From the NCBI RefSeq assembly GCF_000149955.1, contig NC_030993.1, positions 1,769,048 to 1,833,047 of the forward strand: 64,000 nucleotides of DNA, given 5' to 3'. Shown piece by piece: positions 12,317-24,882 of this stretch (positions within the stretch are counted from its first letter, which is position 1; every line of letters begins with the position of its first letter). This stretch comes from Fusarium oxysporum f. sp. lycopersici 4287. Its lineage: Eukaryota; Ascomycota; Sordariomycetes; Hypocreales; Nectriaceae. The translations under genes were made by a program, and so were the position numbers. Below the pieces are notes generated by a model. It had not been told where the DNA came from, ran no database searches, and saw only the letters and a program-made list of their open reading frames with translations.

Positions 12317-12572
12317 CTGTTTAAGAAGCCTACAGTGGAGAAAGTTCGCGTGGTACTCGACCTTGAGCGAACAAAGAAGACGGAGCGACGAACAAAGCGA
12401 TGCAGCGCGACGATTTGAAGAGTCTTTGATTACGAGGGACTCAAAGACAGGGTTGAAAGAAGTCGTCGAAGGAGGAAAAGTCACTCGGGCGGTGGGTGTC
12501 GCGAGAGAGACAAAGAGAGAAGAGAGGTCGTGAGATGAGGTGAGGGGGTGGTAATGGTGTTGGTGGGTTGTG

Positions 12573-12610
12573 TTTTTTGGGGGTTTTTTCAAGTTTTTTT
12601 TTGTGTTTTT
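12573..12610 (-). promoter_or_regulatory. A-rich tract in the presumed pab1 leader
   Basis: On the minus strand this stretch reads as runs of five, nine, six and six A residues separated by a few bases. It is about 425 bp upstream of the pab1 start, or about 290 nt after removing the predicted leader intron. A-rich leader sequences are known autoregulatory PABP-binding sites in animal PABP mRNAs. Whether transcription starts upstream of this tract cannot be seen from sequence. Confidence 0.4.
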
Positions 12611-14459
12611 GTTCCGAGTGGAAATGAAGTGAGCAGAAACAGAGAACTAGTACGAAGACCGTACCTCTGGACTAACTCGACTTTTATGGGTTTTGGGGTT
12701 GAGTAATAAGGTTGGTTTCGTGGTTGAAGAAGGAAGAAAGAGAAATTTCGGTCGTGATAGAATATTTTTTGCTTAGCCTTGGCTGCACTGTAGACCTAAG
12801 GCTAAGGTACGTACCATACTTGATTTTGGTCATGGTAGAGGGGGGGAGGATTGGTGGAGTGAACCTGCCAGAATTAATAGGCACCTTGAGGAAGTGGGGT
12901 ACATGCCAACTGGTAGCGATAGGCTGTTGGGTATCATACAGGTCTTTCACTAACAAATGGCCTAGGCCAGCCCACTGTACAGTGATAAGGGACGGGGGGC
13001 ACGTGCCCTGCTCACCCATCTCGGCAGTGGCCAAGATACAAGCGGCGCCCCCGGCGCTGGAAAAGGCAAACCGTTCAAATTTTTGTCACTTATTGGAGAC
13101 GGTAGCCACACTATGCCACGCTGTTGAAGCTAGCAAACGGCCCAGGCTGTCACTGGCCTGGGCCTGGGCTACGATGTAACAGAGAAAACTGTGTGAGGAA
13201 GCAATTTTTGCTTTTACTGTGTGTGTTTGCTAATTTTGACGATGACGACTTATCTTCAGTGTCTCACTGTTCAAAGTGATCCACTTGCAGTTAGAATGAC
13301 ATTTTTCTTGTCGCTTCGGCCGGGGTATCACTGTAAAGCAACGTACGTGCATATGAACCTATTGCTAGGCGCTTCATTAGATCCAGTATGCCATGATGCT
13401 TGGTTTCTTCACCGCCAAAGATAAGCATACAACATTATTGCGGCGCATAAACTCAACAAGTGGGCATTCTTTCGGGTCAAGGTTCCTTTGACAGTGCAAT
13501 TTCCGGACGTCACATGAGAGGTCTAACATGAGAAGGTGCAAGTATTTAGGACTGAGACAAAAACAAGCAAAAATTCCTGTCATCGATAAGACGTTCTCTG
13601 CAGTTGCATGGGACTCATGTCGTCTCAAACACGAAGCCACCCCAACAGGACTCGAGGCCTATGGGAATATTATCACGCAATGTTTATGAGGATTGGAAAT
13701 GTCGTGTCATGAGACGAGGATGGGTCTGCTTGTGACCACGAATTGAAGTTTACTTAATATGACCATTAAATATACATAAACCCTCATGATGGAAGGTTTT
13801 TGTTTGCTAAGTTAATATTTGACTAACTATGAGTATTATAGTTTTTTGAAACTCATTAACCAAAATACGAATAAATCAGTTATTAGACGCTGAGATTCAT
13901 CAAAATGACAAAGTCCCGAAGATATGCCCGGCCTGGTCTTATCACAGAACTGAATCTAGAACTTACCAAGACTTTGTATATCAGCATTTCTAATTAGTGT
14001 ATCACACTATGGTTCAGAAGAGCTTAAATGAAATACTCTCCGCAGAAAGAAACGAGAGTAACTTCGCATAGACTCTTCACAATTGGCGCATAATCGTGTT
14101 CTCGTGTGGTCATGGCAATTCGCATTTGCGTATTCCGCGGTTGCTCAGTGTAGTTGCTCTTATCTTATCGCAATCCCGGCTCAGGCAAATGTGAGGTCAC
14201 TTCAAAGCCCATCCCCACCAAAGCATCTCCAAACTCCGAACGCGGCATTGGGCAAATAGCATCTAAAATAGACCAGGCCGCCGCCCGTCGCTGACTGAGC
14301 TTCCAAGCTGAATCTTCTAGAAGCAGGGTCGACACCTATTCACGACGGATTCGACGGCTGGGCCATTCGACCATGATATCGTTGCCTACCTAAACATACT
14401 CCCTACTCACTGAACCTTGCGCTATCCTCCCGTCCCGTCCTCCCTCCCGCATCATAACC

Positions 14460-17400
14460 ATGTTCTCGACATTCACGGGCAACTCGAGACGCCCTCGAAA
14501 TGTCAACCTTAGCGGCACCACCGGAAATCCCTTCACCAATACTTCGTGGTCACCATCTGCTGTCTCGAACACAACAAAGACTGTTTCAAATGCACAGGCC
14601 GAGCGTGAGAAACGACAAGCTGATCGGGCAAAACTAAAGGCGGCCGGCAAGATACAGAGAATATGGAGAGGCTATAAAACAAGAGCAGAGCTGAAGGAGT
14701 CTCAGAGGAACGCCTTTGATGCTCTGTATAAATCAGGGCCTCGTCAGAATCCTTGTGAGAGGCTTCCTAAAGCATTCGGGCTGCTTCTGTCTTTCTTCAG
14801 CCTGCGACGAGATGACGACATACAGCGAGCTATTTGTTATGCACATGATACCGAGTCTGTGGATCTCGAAGCAATTGCTCCTTCAAATGTTCACCCATCA
14901 CGAGTAGGATGCCTTGTTCAACTGCTTTTACAGGCCTTGGACAGGTCTTTATCAATAGGGTACGTGATTACGTTTATCACTAGTTCCATCTGGCCATTGT
15001 CTAACTAATAAACTGTGCAGAGATCTTTCTGGTGATACCCATCTTCTTTTTAAGCTCGTTCTTCGCATCGTTACGAAGTACCCCGAGTTGGTCATTCCCG
15101 CAATCGACAGTTACTATACAGTAGTCGCCAAGTTATGTCAGTTTCAGAACCTCAGTGGGCAGTGGCAAGATGTTATGCTTCAAGCCATTTCTAGGCCACT
15201 CGAGGCAGCATCTCACGAAGGCAAGTCTCCCGATCAGGATCCTTGGTATTCTACTAATGCTTTCCAGGGACATCACAAGTTTATCGTGCATACGCCTTCT
15301 CTTTCTTGGCCAAGAATAATTTGTACTTCTTTGAAGAAAATATCTCCACTCTATCCAACGCAGTCAGACTTTCCGATCTTTCAAAGGCGATAGTCACAGG
15401 ACTGTCCTCTCCATCGAGCGAGAAACACTTTCAGGATGCTCAACTCTGGCAGCTCGCCCACTTCATCGATTTGAGTCGCTTTAACGCCAACAACAGCAGC
15501 GGCTCGGGTGTTTTGGAAACGCTTTACACTCAATTATCTAGTCTTTCTTCTACCATCAGTGTCCGGTTGTTGGCAAAGTCGACGGATGGCGACGAGAATA
15601 GCTCTGAAGAACCTCTCGTGCCATCACTAGATCCTTATATCACTGCTAGACTCATGTCCCTAGTGGATAGCAATGGCATTTCGCAAACGTTACACGAATT
15701 CTCAACCAACCTGGCAGGATCCTCTTCGCAAGAATATCAGAGCACGAGTTTTTTGGCTGGGTATATCTTGACCCTGCTCCGATGCTTCCCTGCAAACAGC
15801 GACGACATACGCATGCGCCTCTTCCTTGAAGAAATTCCTACGACCTCAGGTGATGTCCCAACGATAAAGTTTCTCTGGCACATTATGAGTGAAACGGCGG
15901 TCTTCGAGAAGTTGAGGACTGAGTCAGAAGCCCCGCTCAACGTCCTCCGCAGGTATCTGGGTGTCACATCAGAGACTTCAAATTCCCTAGAAGAGGAACA
16001 GGATTGGCGGATTGCCCTCTTGTTCCTTGAACTGTACATCTTCATTCTTCGTTTGAGCGATGACGAGGATTTTTTCAGCGGTATTGACCCACGGATTATG
16101 GAGCAAAACCAATCAATATCCCGCATTCGATCTTGCAGCCTGTCTTTGGAGGATGTCAAAATGCTGACGAGCTTTCTGAAGAATACTGCATTTACTCTTC
16201 ACTATAGAGCTCAAGACCTCTCCAAATCTGCTGATGGTCTCGAGGCAGCCTCCAGATATCGTATTGACACCTATTTTGGTTCCGGACAATCTTCAGCAAT
16301 GATATCAGAGGAACCTTCGTCACCCACAAAGAGTCCGACGAGGCTTGATATTGACAGCCTACGAAACATTGTTACAACAGCTATGAAAATGCTGTATGAA
16401 AGAGATTCGAGGAAGCAATTCTTACCCACAGACCATTGGCTCATGACCTCAAAACTAGACCAGTCAGACTTTATCAGTGCCGTTATTGCAGAGGAAAAGC
16501 GACAGATCGATGAAAATTCTGATGGCAGCGATGTCGAGGGTAGTGAACATGGGGATGGTCCAGGTCTTTACTCAACCATCGTTGGCCAGCGACTGTCACG
16601 ACATGCGAGACTCGAGAAACTAAAAGCTCAGCAGATTCGAAGTCAAAGGGAGCGTCGACTAGCGGAGATGAAGCCCAAGCTGGAGATTCTAAAGCATATG
16701 CCGTTTGCAGTTCCTTTCGAAACTCGTGTTCAAATCTTTCGCCACTTTATCCAACTTGACCGACAGCAACGAGGGGATAACAGCCAGTCTTTTTTTGCCG
16801 GTCCGTATGCGAAGCATCATGCACAGATTTCACGTAACAGTCTCTTTGACGATGCATATAAGCAATTCTACGAGATAGGGGAAGGTCTGAAGGATCCTAT
16901 CCAGATCACATTTGTTGATCAGTTCGGTACCGCTGAGGCTGGTATCGATGGAGGAGGTGTCACCAAAGAGTTCCTTATCAGCGTAACGACAGAAGCGTTC
17001 GGTGCTGAAGGTGGTAGAGGCATGTTCACTTCGAACGAAAAGGGACTTCTGTTCCCTGATCCCACAGCCCTCGATGTTATTCGGGAAGAATTGCGCCATG
17101 CCGGAATGACAGAAGCCGACAGCACATTCCGAGATATGATATCAGATTTACTCAAGCGATATGAATTTCTCGGCAGGATCGTGGGCAAATGCATGTATGA
17201 GGGCATTCTCGTTGACCTAGCTTTTGCTGGCTTTTTTCTCCTCAAGTGGACATCGACAGGGCCCAATGATGAGAATACTTATAAAGGTAGCGTGAACGAT
17301 CTTCGAGACATGGATGAGGATCTCTATAGAGGCATGCTGCGACTCAAGAATTATCCTGGGGATGTTTCTGAACTGGGAATCGACTTCACCATCGAGGACC

Positions 17401-18008
17401 AGGTTTCAGACCCTAAAAATCCAGTGAAGACTGTCACCAGAAAGCTTATAGCCAATGGCGATCAGATCCACGTTACGAACGACAACCGACTCTTGTACAT
17501 CTCGTATGTCGCTCGGCACCGTTTGGTCGTTCAACCAGCACCACAGACCTCAGCCTTCTTGCGCGGTCTGAGGTCTATTATCCGCCCGTCGTGGCTGTCT
17601 ATGTTTAATCAGTCGGAGCTGCAGCGTCTTGTCGGCGGCGACTCATCCGAGATCGATATCGAAGACCTCCGGAATCATACCATCTATAGCGGCTTATACC
17701 AAATTGGCGATGACGGTGAAGAGCATGAAACAATTAAGTTGTTCTGGAAAGTCATGCGTAGCTTCACAGATGATCAACGCCGTGCCGTTCTCAAATACGT
17801 CAGCTCGACACCCCGAGCCCCTTTGTTAGGCTTCTCACAACTGAGACCATTGTTCAGCATTCGAGATGGAGGAACGGACGAGGAGAGACTACCCAGTACT
17901 AGCACATGTGTTAACCTACTCAAATTACCAAGATACACATCAGAGGCGACGCTTCGCGAGAAGTTACTTTATGCTGTACAGTCAGGGGCAGGTTTCGACT
18001 TAAGTTAA
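14460..18008 (+). CDS. HECT-type E3 ubiquitin ligase, Hul5/UBE3C-like
   Basis: Three exons encode 1146 residues. Introns are 14960-15020 (GTACGT to TGCAG) and 15221-15267, which has a GC-AG border (GCAAGT, CTACTAAT, TTCCAG); both preserve frame. An IQ-like basic helix lies near residue 62 (AAGKIQRIWRGYKTRAELKE), the typical N-terminal mark of the UBE3C/Hul5 group. The C-terminal HECT domain spans about residues 765-1146. It includes DQFGTAEAGIDGGGVTKEFL, FLGRIVGKCMYEGILVDLAF and LLGFSQLRPLFSI, and ends with the catalytic loop STSTCVNLLKLP, in which Cys1114 should form the ubiquitin thioester. In yeast, Hul5 associates with the proteasome and extends ubiquitin chains. The family call is firm; proteasome association here is inferred. 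Confidence 0.94.
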
Positions 18009-18328
18009 GCAGGACTTTATCCTTTTTTAATGAATCAGGAGGCAGATGAGAGGTGTTTTATTTGCGTTTGCATCAGAAATGGCTGTTTGGGAGTTATGAC
18101 TATGATGAGACAACGGTGGCTTTCGGCATAAGTATTGTACTTAGTTGGTCATTAGACAGGCAATCACACTGAACGTTTTATGACAAGCTAATAGTTAAAC
18201 AACTTGCGTTACGTGAACCAAAATCCACGATTAAATATGTAAGTGCATGTTTGTCTTCGTCGCTCAATAAGGACGTTTATACAACTCAATCTTGACTCAT
18301 CCAGAGCTTCCTATTACACATTAATATA
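18009..18328. other. short convergent intergenic region
   Basis: 320 bp between facing stop codons of the HECT ligase and GH125 genes. It presumably holds both 3' untranslated regions. No other structure seen. Confidence 0.6.
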
Positions 18329-19988
18329 TCATTTGTCGTCAACACCCTGGTAGCTCCTGGCTATCAATGTTGGTTTCCGTTTATACAAGTCCATAATCAT
18401 CTGTCCAAACAAGCCATTGGCCCACGAGAACCTTTTTTCCGTCAGTACGCATAGCACTTCAGCTCCGGCGGCATGACTTACCACGACCTTGTCCAATGCT
18501 TCTCGTTGTGGCTATTGACTGTCTCGTGAATGAGGCCAAGCCCACTCGTTGAGTTCATCAACTGTCGAATGCCATCCACAATCTCCTCGTCATCGTCACT
18601 CGTCAAAAGCTGGACAATGAGCCCCATAGGCCACGCCATGCCTGGACCAAGATGAGGGCCACCTGTAGCATTCAGAACAGGTCCTCGGGCGTAGTACGGG
18701 TTATATGAGCTTAGCACAAAAGCGCGTGTGTTATCGTATACGTGCTGCGAGGCTGGTTTGTAGCCTAAGTGCGGAATGCTCAAGAGGGAAGGAATATTGG
18801 CGTCGTCCATGAGACTATGGGATCCAAAGCCATCAATCTCATAAGCATACATCTCTCCGAAAATAGGGTGCTGGATGATAGCATGTTTGTTAACCCCAAC
18901 TTCGATATCAAACGCCAGCGCCTCCATCTCCTTGGCCACCTTCTCATCCAAAGGCCTCATTATCTTTGCGCATGCGGTGAGGTAGCGTGAAAACATCATA
19001 TTGGCAGGGATGAAGTACTGATAGATGCATGCGTCGTCGGATGGTCGAAAGAAACTGCGCACGAGGCCAATATGACCCTTGACAGGCGCGCCGTGACCAT
19101 GGTTAGACACAGTCTCTGAGGCACTGTCAGAATTTCGCAGCCATGTATATGCAGGTTTCCGCACTCTGCCCTGCTCATCGTATGTCCCTTCTTGCATATG
19201 CTTCGCGACCCTTAAGATTGCCTTGACGGCTTCGACCCAGCCGAACTTGCCAAAGAATTCGCCATCCTCAGTTTCGTCGTAGTAGTCCCATGATAACTGA
19301 AGAAACGCTGCAAGAGAATCAAGCTCATATTTGCACTCGAAGACGAAATCGGGGTCATATTTCGGACTGACGGTGTCTCGAGGTTGGAGAGATCGCTTCA
19401 CACGGCGGAGCTTAGCTTCGGGTGGAGGATGGAAGGCATTGCAGAAGGGAGATTTGGTTATATATCGGGCTTGGAGGTTTATGGCTCCACGGAAGAGAGA
19501 GGCGATGTCGTTCTCGTCGGACGGGGAGCCTCGGTTGGAGGAAAGGATTGACTTGTATGATTGGAGCTGATTTGCACTATCCCTCAGCCAAAGGGCGTTT
19601 ATATCACCTGTGGTAATAAAGGCCAGCTGACGAAGTGTCAGCGAAATAAGTAGTATGATATTGTACAAGAAGCATAGTTTACCTCTTCATCAGAGTTATC
19701 AGCAGAAGTGCCCTGCCATTTCACAGTTGTGTCGAGTGTATTAGGCCATGTGTTCAGAAACAAACGATACAAATCTGGGTCACCAATCGCTTGATCCATC
19801 TCGTCGTAGATCACCTTTTCAACCGCTGGCACTGAATATGTGCGGCAATCCTTGCCTGGACGCTGAAAAGGAAACGCATGGCGCCCTGACGAGAAAGGTT
19901 CGTGTCGTTCACGGGCGAATTGTTCGTAGTTCGGGCAATTGGCATATACGGCTACGATGCTGGCCAGAAGAGGGAGTATATAGTGCAT
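18329..19988 (-). CDS. GH125 family exo-alpha-1,6-mannosidase (Mug157-like), secreted
   Basis: Three exons (19988-19683, 19626-18482, 18431-18329) encode 517 residues. Introns are 19627-19682 (GTAAAC to GTCAG) and 18432-18481 (GTAAGT to AAAAG). The protein starts with a signal peptide (MHYILPLLASIVAVYA, cleavage probably before NCPNYEQF). It contains hallmark GH125 blocks: TTGDINALWLRDSANQ near residue 107, YELDSLAAFLQLSWDYY, TWLRNSDSASETVSNHGHG, SFFRPSDDACIYQYFIPANM, MDDANIPSLLSIPHLGY and GLIHETVNSHNEKHWTR. The last exon restores the family's C-terminal FSWANGLFGQMI. Bacterial GH125 enzymes are exo-alpha-1,6-mannosidases; the fungal members are inferred to act similarly on secreted or cell-wall mannans. 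The signal peptide points to the secretory route. Confidence 0.93.
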
Positions 19989-22911
19989 TTTGACGATATT
20001 TCCGTCATTTGAAGACGTTGTTGTTGTTATGGAAACATTTTGGTGTTTCGTGGTTGATTGTACGAGAAGGAAGGAGCACGGTTTGAAGATGCGAGAACCA
20101 ATGATGGCCAGTGACCCCTGACTAAAACAAAAGGGAGTGGGGCTGAAGCTGGGGAAGCCTGAAGCGTTGGAGATTTCAAGATAAACTTCGTAGGCTAATT
20201 GAAATACGGTAACCCCTGAGAACGTCCAAAATGGGCATTGGCCTAGACGGATTGAGATGAATATATCCATTGTTTATCTTAAGCCAAATTCATATAAAGC
20301 CGATCTCTATAGTATTCATACCAATATCACAATCGTATCCTTTCAGATTATGGACAAGTTAATTGTGAGGTATTCCAATTCATAGATCAGGTATTTTGGG
20401 GTTTTCGACATTTTTCTCACTTGCCCTCGACTCGTTATGAAAGAGCCAATCACTGATTAGAACATCACTGATGGTCACGTCCTATATTCACTGTCCCAAC
20501 GCATTGTATCGAGAGTCTATGGTAAGTGTATCATTGTGAATTGGTAAGAAAGCTTCTGTTTAACTTCGAGATGCACACTATATCTGTCGGTAGACGCTTC
20601 AATGCTAGGTATCCGTAACAAGACATCCAGAGTCATGTATACAGTATTATATACAGATCCCAGTGATTCATGCTCAGAGTTCGTGAATTGTCGTAACATG
20701 GATGTCGTGAAACGTTGCCTTAGTTGTATCACTGCTTGCTTTCGTGCATCTATGGATATAAGAGCTCAGGCTTGTGGGACGACGAAGGGGCTCACAGACA
20801 AGACTACACAAGCCATACAGCAGCACACTATGACATTACCCAGCATTTTTTATATTTCTCTTCCTGCTAACTTCTTTGTCAAAGAAGATTGTCTCAGGTT
20901 GATGCATGAGTGTTTCCATCAGTACTTCTTCATCTGTCCATACGCTATGGTGTACACATATCCTACTCCTATCCTAGTTGGCTTCGACGGAACCATGGTC
21001 CTTTGGGCTCAGAGTACGACTCCATTCGTTGAATGCGTTGATATGACTCACCCCCGAATTCATCGGGAGTTAATGGAGTTGGCGGAAAGCGGTGCGCGTT
21101 GGGTTGAGTATCAGTCAATCAGATACGGGTTCTCGAAATTGGCAGAGATGTCAATATACCCAGACTCAGGGTCTGATGGTGTAACAACAATGTCGTGCAA
21201 CCAGGCAAATTGAGATGCAAGGAACCCGGCTATACTGTAGCACGCTCTACATAACCAAGTATTAATACGATAACTCATCCGAAATTTGTGTTATGAGTCC
21301 AGGCAACGAATGGCTATGCTAAAGCTACAGTGAGCTTAGGGTACAGGGTAGTCAATGAGTTGATGCATATACATCTTAATCCGAAGACAGCCTACCAGTG
21401 TGTGAAACAGAATAAATCGGTAATACTAAATAAAAGTGTCACGTATTCTCCTGCGCAGTCGCTTTATATAGCTCGTCGGCTTAATCACGTTCTAAAAAAA
21501 GCCGGACTGTATAACAACAGCCAAGTACAATCGTTCGAGGGCAAATGAACATTGAATGTAAGCGAGAAAAGCCTCACAACATCAGTACAGTAGACTTGAA
21601 AAGCGAACCACTCCCTGTGTGTAACATTCGTAAATCAAGTCACACGCTTGGCACACTGGGCTACCTCAACCCGTGAGTGGAAAATTGCTGCAGACTAGGT
21701 ATGATGTAGATGTAGTATAGATGGTGAAGCAAATCCAGGCCGAAACAATGCGTAGGTAGCCCAGGACCCTGAGCCGCGGCAAAGAACAGAGTTAAGCCGA
21801 ATGAAAGCATCGGCCAAGAGCATCCGAATACCGAACGCTTGGGGCATGTAGTTGACGTAATTGCTCATGGGCCCTGGCATCATGACAAGACAATGCATTC
21901 ACAACTTGAATAGCACATATTATGACAATTGAAGCTCTCTGAGGGATGTTTGAATAAGAATACTTTCAGACCTCAGTCCTAAGTGACAGAAATACTTAGA
22001 CAAGCTTAGGATAGGTAGGCAGGCTAGTACTCTAGGATAATTTAGTCCAGAATTAGGAGGCTCTTTGCCTACCAAGATTTGGGGCACCTTTGTCAAGTCT
22101 CGGATATCTGACACACCCCGACAACTCAAAAGGAGAGTTGCATAGAGTTGCCAGTTGGTGATTGCATCTATATTACTCATATTTGCCAGCTACTGAAAAA
22201 CATATGCCAAAAAGTGACATTCTTGCTTATCATCACTCATCATGTATGATGGCATTTGCACATGCTAGCCATTGGATACATCCAACCATTGCATACCCCA
22301 GGTCCACACCAATGCGGATCAGCCGAGTACCAACCGCGATTTTAGACGTTGAATGACCGTAGTTCCATGGCCTCGGTTATCCAAAACCCGAGTGCCGGTG
22401 AGAGCCTTGACAAACCCTAGGTGCTGCAGCTGCAATACTCTACCTATGAGAGAAGAGATAATACTGTAAAGGTATTTGTCAAGACAGAAAATACCACGTC
22501 CCACTCACTGAAGAATCTGGTATCTAAACTACCTACCTAGGTAGAGGCCCGAGGATAATTAACGAGCCGGAAAAGGAGCCCCAAGCTCTAGAGAGACACC
22601 GGCCAAAGAGCCAATTAACATCCAGTTAATTGTCAAAAAGAAGTCCTCTGTTGGATCCAAAAGCGGTAATAGCCACCCCGGCGATCGTACCTTCCCCACT
22701 ACCGGCCCTCTCTACTCACACCACGAAGGAAAGAGTCAACAGCGGCAGAAAGTTGCTTAGTTGCCGCCGGCGCCAGGACATTTCTTCCCTCCTTGAGCTC
22801 CTCCAAAAGGAATCCCTTTCCCTCTCCCTCACCTCAAGTCTCACTCATCCATCGCCAATCCTGCTTCCGGTGGCTGAACATTCAATTCGCCTTCAGCTCT
22901 ATACCGTCATC
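19989..22911. other. divergent intergenic region, GH125 gene to ETF-QO gene
   Basis: 2.9 kb, A/T-rich in places (20280-20600, 21200-21560). One ATG frame of 203 codons (20602-21213, +) has no recognised domain, intron or conserved motif and is not called. Two CCTCGG boxes lie at 22371 and 22549, close to the ETF-QO gene. The ETF-QO leader from about 22680 is pyrimidine-rich. Confidence 0.5.
22371..22554. promoter_or_regulatory. two CCTCGG boxes upstream of ETF-QO
   Basis: CCTCGG at 22371-22376 and its reverse complement CCGAGG at 22549-22554 lie about 540 and 360 bp before the ETF-QO start. CCTCGG is the core site reported for the fungal FarA/FarB (Ctf1-type) regulators of fatty-acid oxidation. 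The match to the function of the downstream gene makes these candidate sites. A six-base motif is common by chance. Confidence 0.35.
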
Positions 22912-24882
22912 ATGTCCGCCCCACGACCAGTTTCGCGATGCGTCCAGCGAAGTTCGAGGGTGCTTTCTCGCTCCCAATTTCGTCCCGCCAGATCTAACCT
23001 CTCTATCGCCACAATCTCAGCCAGATCTTCTATTACAAGAAGGACATCTACGACAGTATGGTCTGGCGCAAAAGTTCCAATGGCTTCTCGTGCCTTTAGC
23101 ACTACCTCTCGACTTCGAGATGATGACCAAGATTTCGACCCCGCGAGCGTTGAGCGAGAGTCCGACGAGGTTGATGTCTGTATTGTAGGAGCTGGTCCTG
23201 CTGGACTCAGCGCCGCTATTCGTCTCAAGCAGCTTGCTAATGAAGCTGGAAACGAGGATTTTCGGGTACTTGTCCTGGAAAAGGCTGGCGACCTCGGCGC
23301 TCACATCCTCTCTGGAGCTGTGATCCAGCCCACCTCCATCAACGAACTTATCCCTGACTGGCTCGACGAGAACAATCCTAATCGTTTCGAACATGCCACC
23401 CCTGCTGGCACCGACCGTATGCGATTCCTCACCAAGAACTCTGCTATACCCATTCCAGCGCCTCCTCAGATGACCAACCATGGAAACTACATTGTTAGCT
23501 TGAACCAATTCGTAAAATGGCTTGGAGAGCGGGCTGAGGAGATTGGTGTTGAGGTTTACCCCGGATTCGCTGCCTCTGAGGTCGTTTATGCTTCAGATGG
23601 TTCAGTTAAGGGTGTCGCCACCAACGACCTAGGGGTTGGCCGTGATGGCAAGCCCAAGGAAACGTTTGAGCGAGGCATGGAGTTCCATGCGAGAGTGACC
23701 ATGTTTGGCGAGGGATGCCACGGAAGCCTGAGCAAACAGGTTATCAACAAATTTGATCTGCGTAGGGACAGCCAGCATCAGACTTACGGTCTTGGTGTCA
23801 AAGAGGTTTGGGAGATTGATCCTGCCAAGTTTGAAAAGGGTTTAGTTGTGCATTCAATGGGTTACCCGCTACCCAAAGATGTGTACGGCGGCTCTTTCAT
23901 GTACCACTTTGGCGAGAATCTTGTTCAGATTGGTCTCGTCGTCTCGCTTGATTACTCGAACCCTTGGATGTCTCCTTACCAGGAGTTCCAGAAGCTGAAG
24001 CGGCATCCCTTATTCCGTGATGTCCTTGAGGGCGGCAAGTGCATCTCGTACGGTGCTCGAGCTCTTATTGAGGGTGGCTTCCAGTCTATTCCCAAGGTCG
24101 CTTTCCCAGGTGGTGCGCTCATTGGTGACTCGGCTGGCTTTGTCAACGTTCCGAAGGTAAAAGGCACTCACAATGCCATGAAGTCAGGCATGCTTGCCGC
24201 CGAGGCGGCATGGACTGCTATTAGTGAAAAGACCGATGAAGGCACAGTATTCTTGTACGACTATGAGAACAAGTTGAGAGATTCTCCCATCTGGAAGGAA
24301 CTCAAGGAGGTGCGCAACATGCGACCATCTTTCCACACTCCTCTCGGTCTTTATGGCGGTATCATGTACTCTGGTCTCGAGGCTTATGTCTTCAAGGGTC
24401 GCGTTCCTTGGACACTTAAGCATAAGACTCCCGACCACGCTGCTACCCTTCCTGCCGATAAGGTCCCCAAGATCGAGTACGAGAAGCCTGACGGCAAGCT
24501 CACCTTTGATATCTTGACGAGTGTCTCCCGAACAGGAACCAATCATGAGGAGGACCAACCGATTCATTTACAAGTCAAGGACTGGGACGCTCATACTGAG
24601 TCAACATACCCTCCTTTCAAGGGTCTGGAGAACCGATTTTGCCCAGCTGGCGTTTACGAGTATGTTGAGGACGAGTCAAAGCCTCACGGCGTGCGTTTCC
24701 AGATTAACGCGCAGAAGTAAGTTCCAAAGTTTTTGCTACGACTTTTTTTCAGTTGAGAACACAGACTCTAACAACAGAACAGCTGCATCCATTGCAAGAC
24801 GTGTGATATCAAGGCTCCTCACCAGGACATCAACTGGCAGGTGCCCCAAGGAGGTGAAGGTCCTAAATACTACATGACCTAA
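22912..24882 (+). CDS. electron transfer flavoprotein-ubiquinone oxidoreductase, mitochondrial
   Basis: Two exons, split by a 66 bp intron (24717-24782, GTAAGT to ACAG), encode 634 residues. The enzyme passes electrons from ETF, mainly from acyl-CoA and amino-acid dehydrogenases, to ubiquinone at the inner mitochondrial membrane. The first 75 residues are Arg/Ser-rich without acidic residues, as expected for a mitochondrial presequence. The FAD-binding GxGxxG motif is at [20 protein letters not shown]. Four cysteines for the 4Fe-4S cluster are visible: one in [10 protein letters not shown], and three in [11 protein letters not shown], which spans the splice junction. Reading through the intron would stop at 24720 and lose three of them, so the intron is required. 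The tail [10 protein letters not shown] is the normal family end. The start is [10 protein letters not shown], the first ATG of the frame. Confidence 0.97.

Larger units (their letters stand above)
12149..14459. other. divergent intergenic region, pab1 to HECT ligase
   Basis: 2.3 kb between the divergent starts of pab1 and the HECT ligase gene, presumably holding both promoters. It includes the pab1 leader features listed separately. About 13750-13900 is strongly A/T-rich. I see no supported gene; the frame at 12712-13179 (+) lacks coding character. Confidence 0.55.

Noticed and set aside
13750..13900. A/T-rich patch as RIP-mutated transposon
   Set aside because: Too short and without recognisable repeat partner or ends to support a transposon origin.
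20602..21213. 203-codon ATG frame in the GH125-ETF-QO gap
   Set aside because: No recognised domain, no introns, no neighbouring exon, A/T-rich surroundings. It could be a relic or orphan, but nothing in the sequence supports it enough to annotate.
22630..22911. N-terminal extension of ETF-QO by 94 codons
   Set aside because: The extended frame does not begin with ATG and is CT-rich leader sequence; the ATG at 22912 gives a normal mitochondrial presequence.
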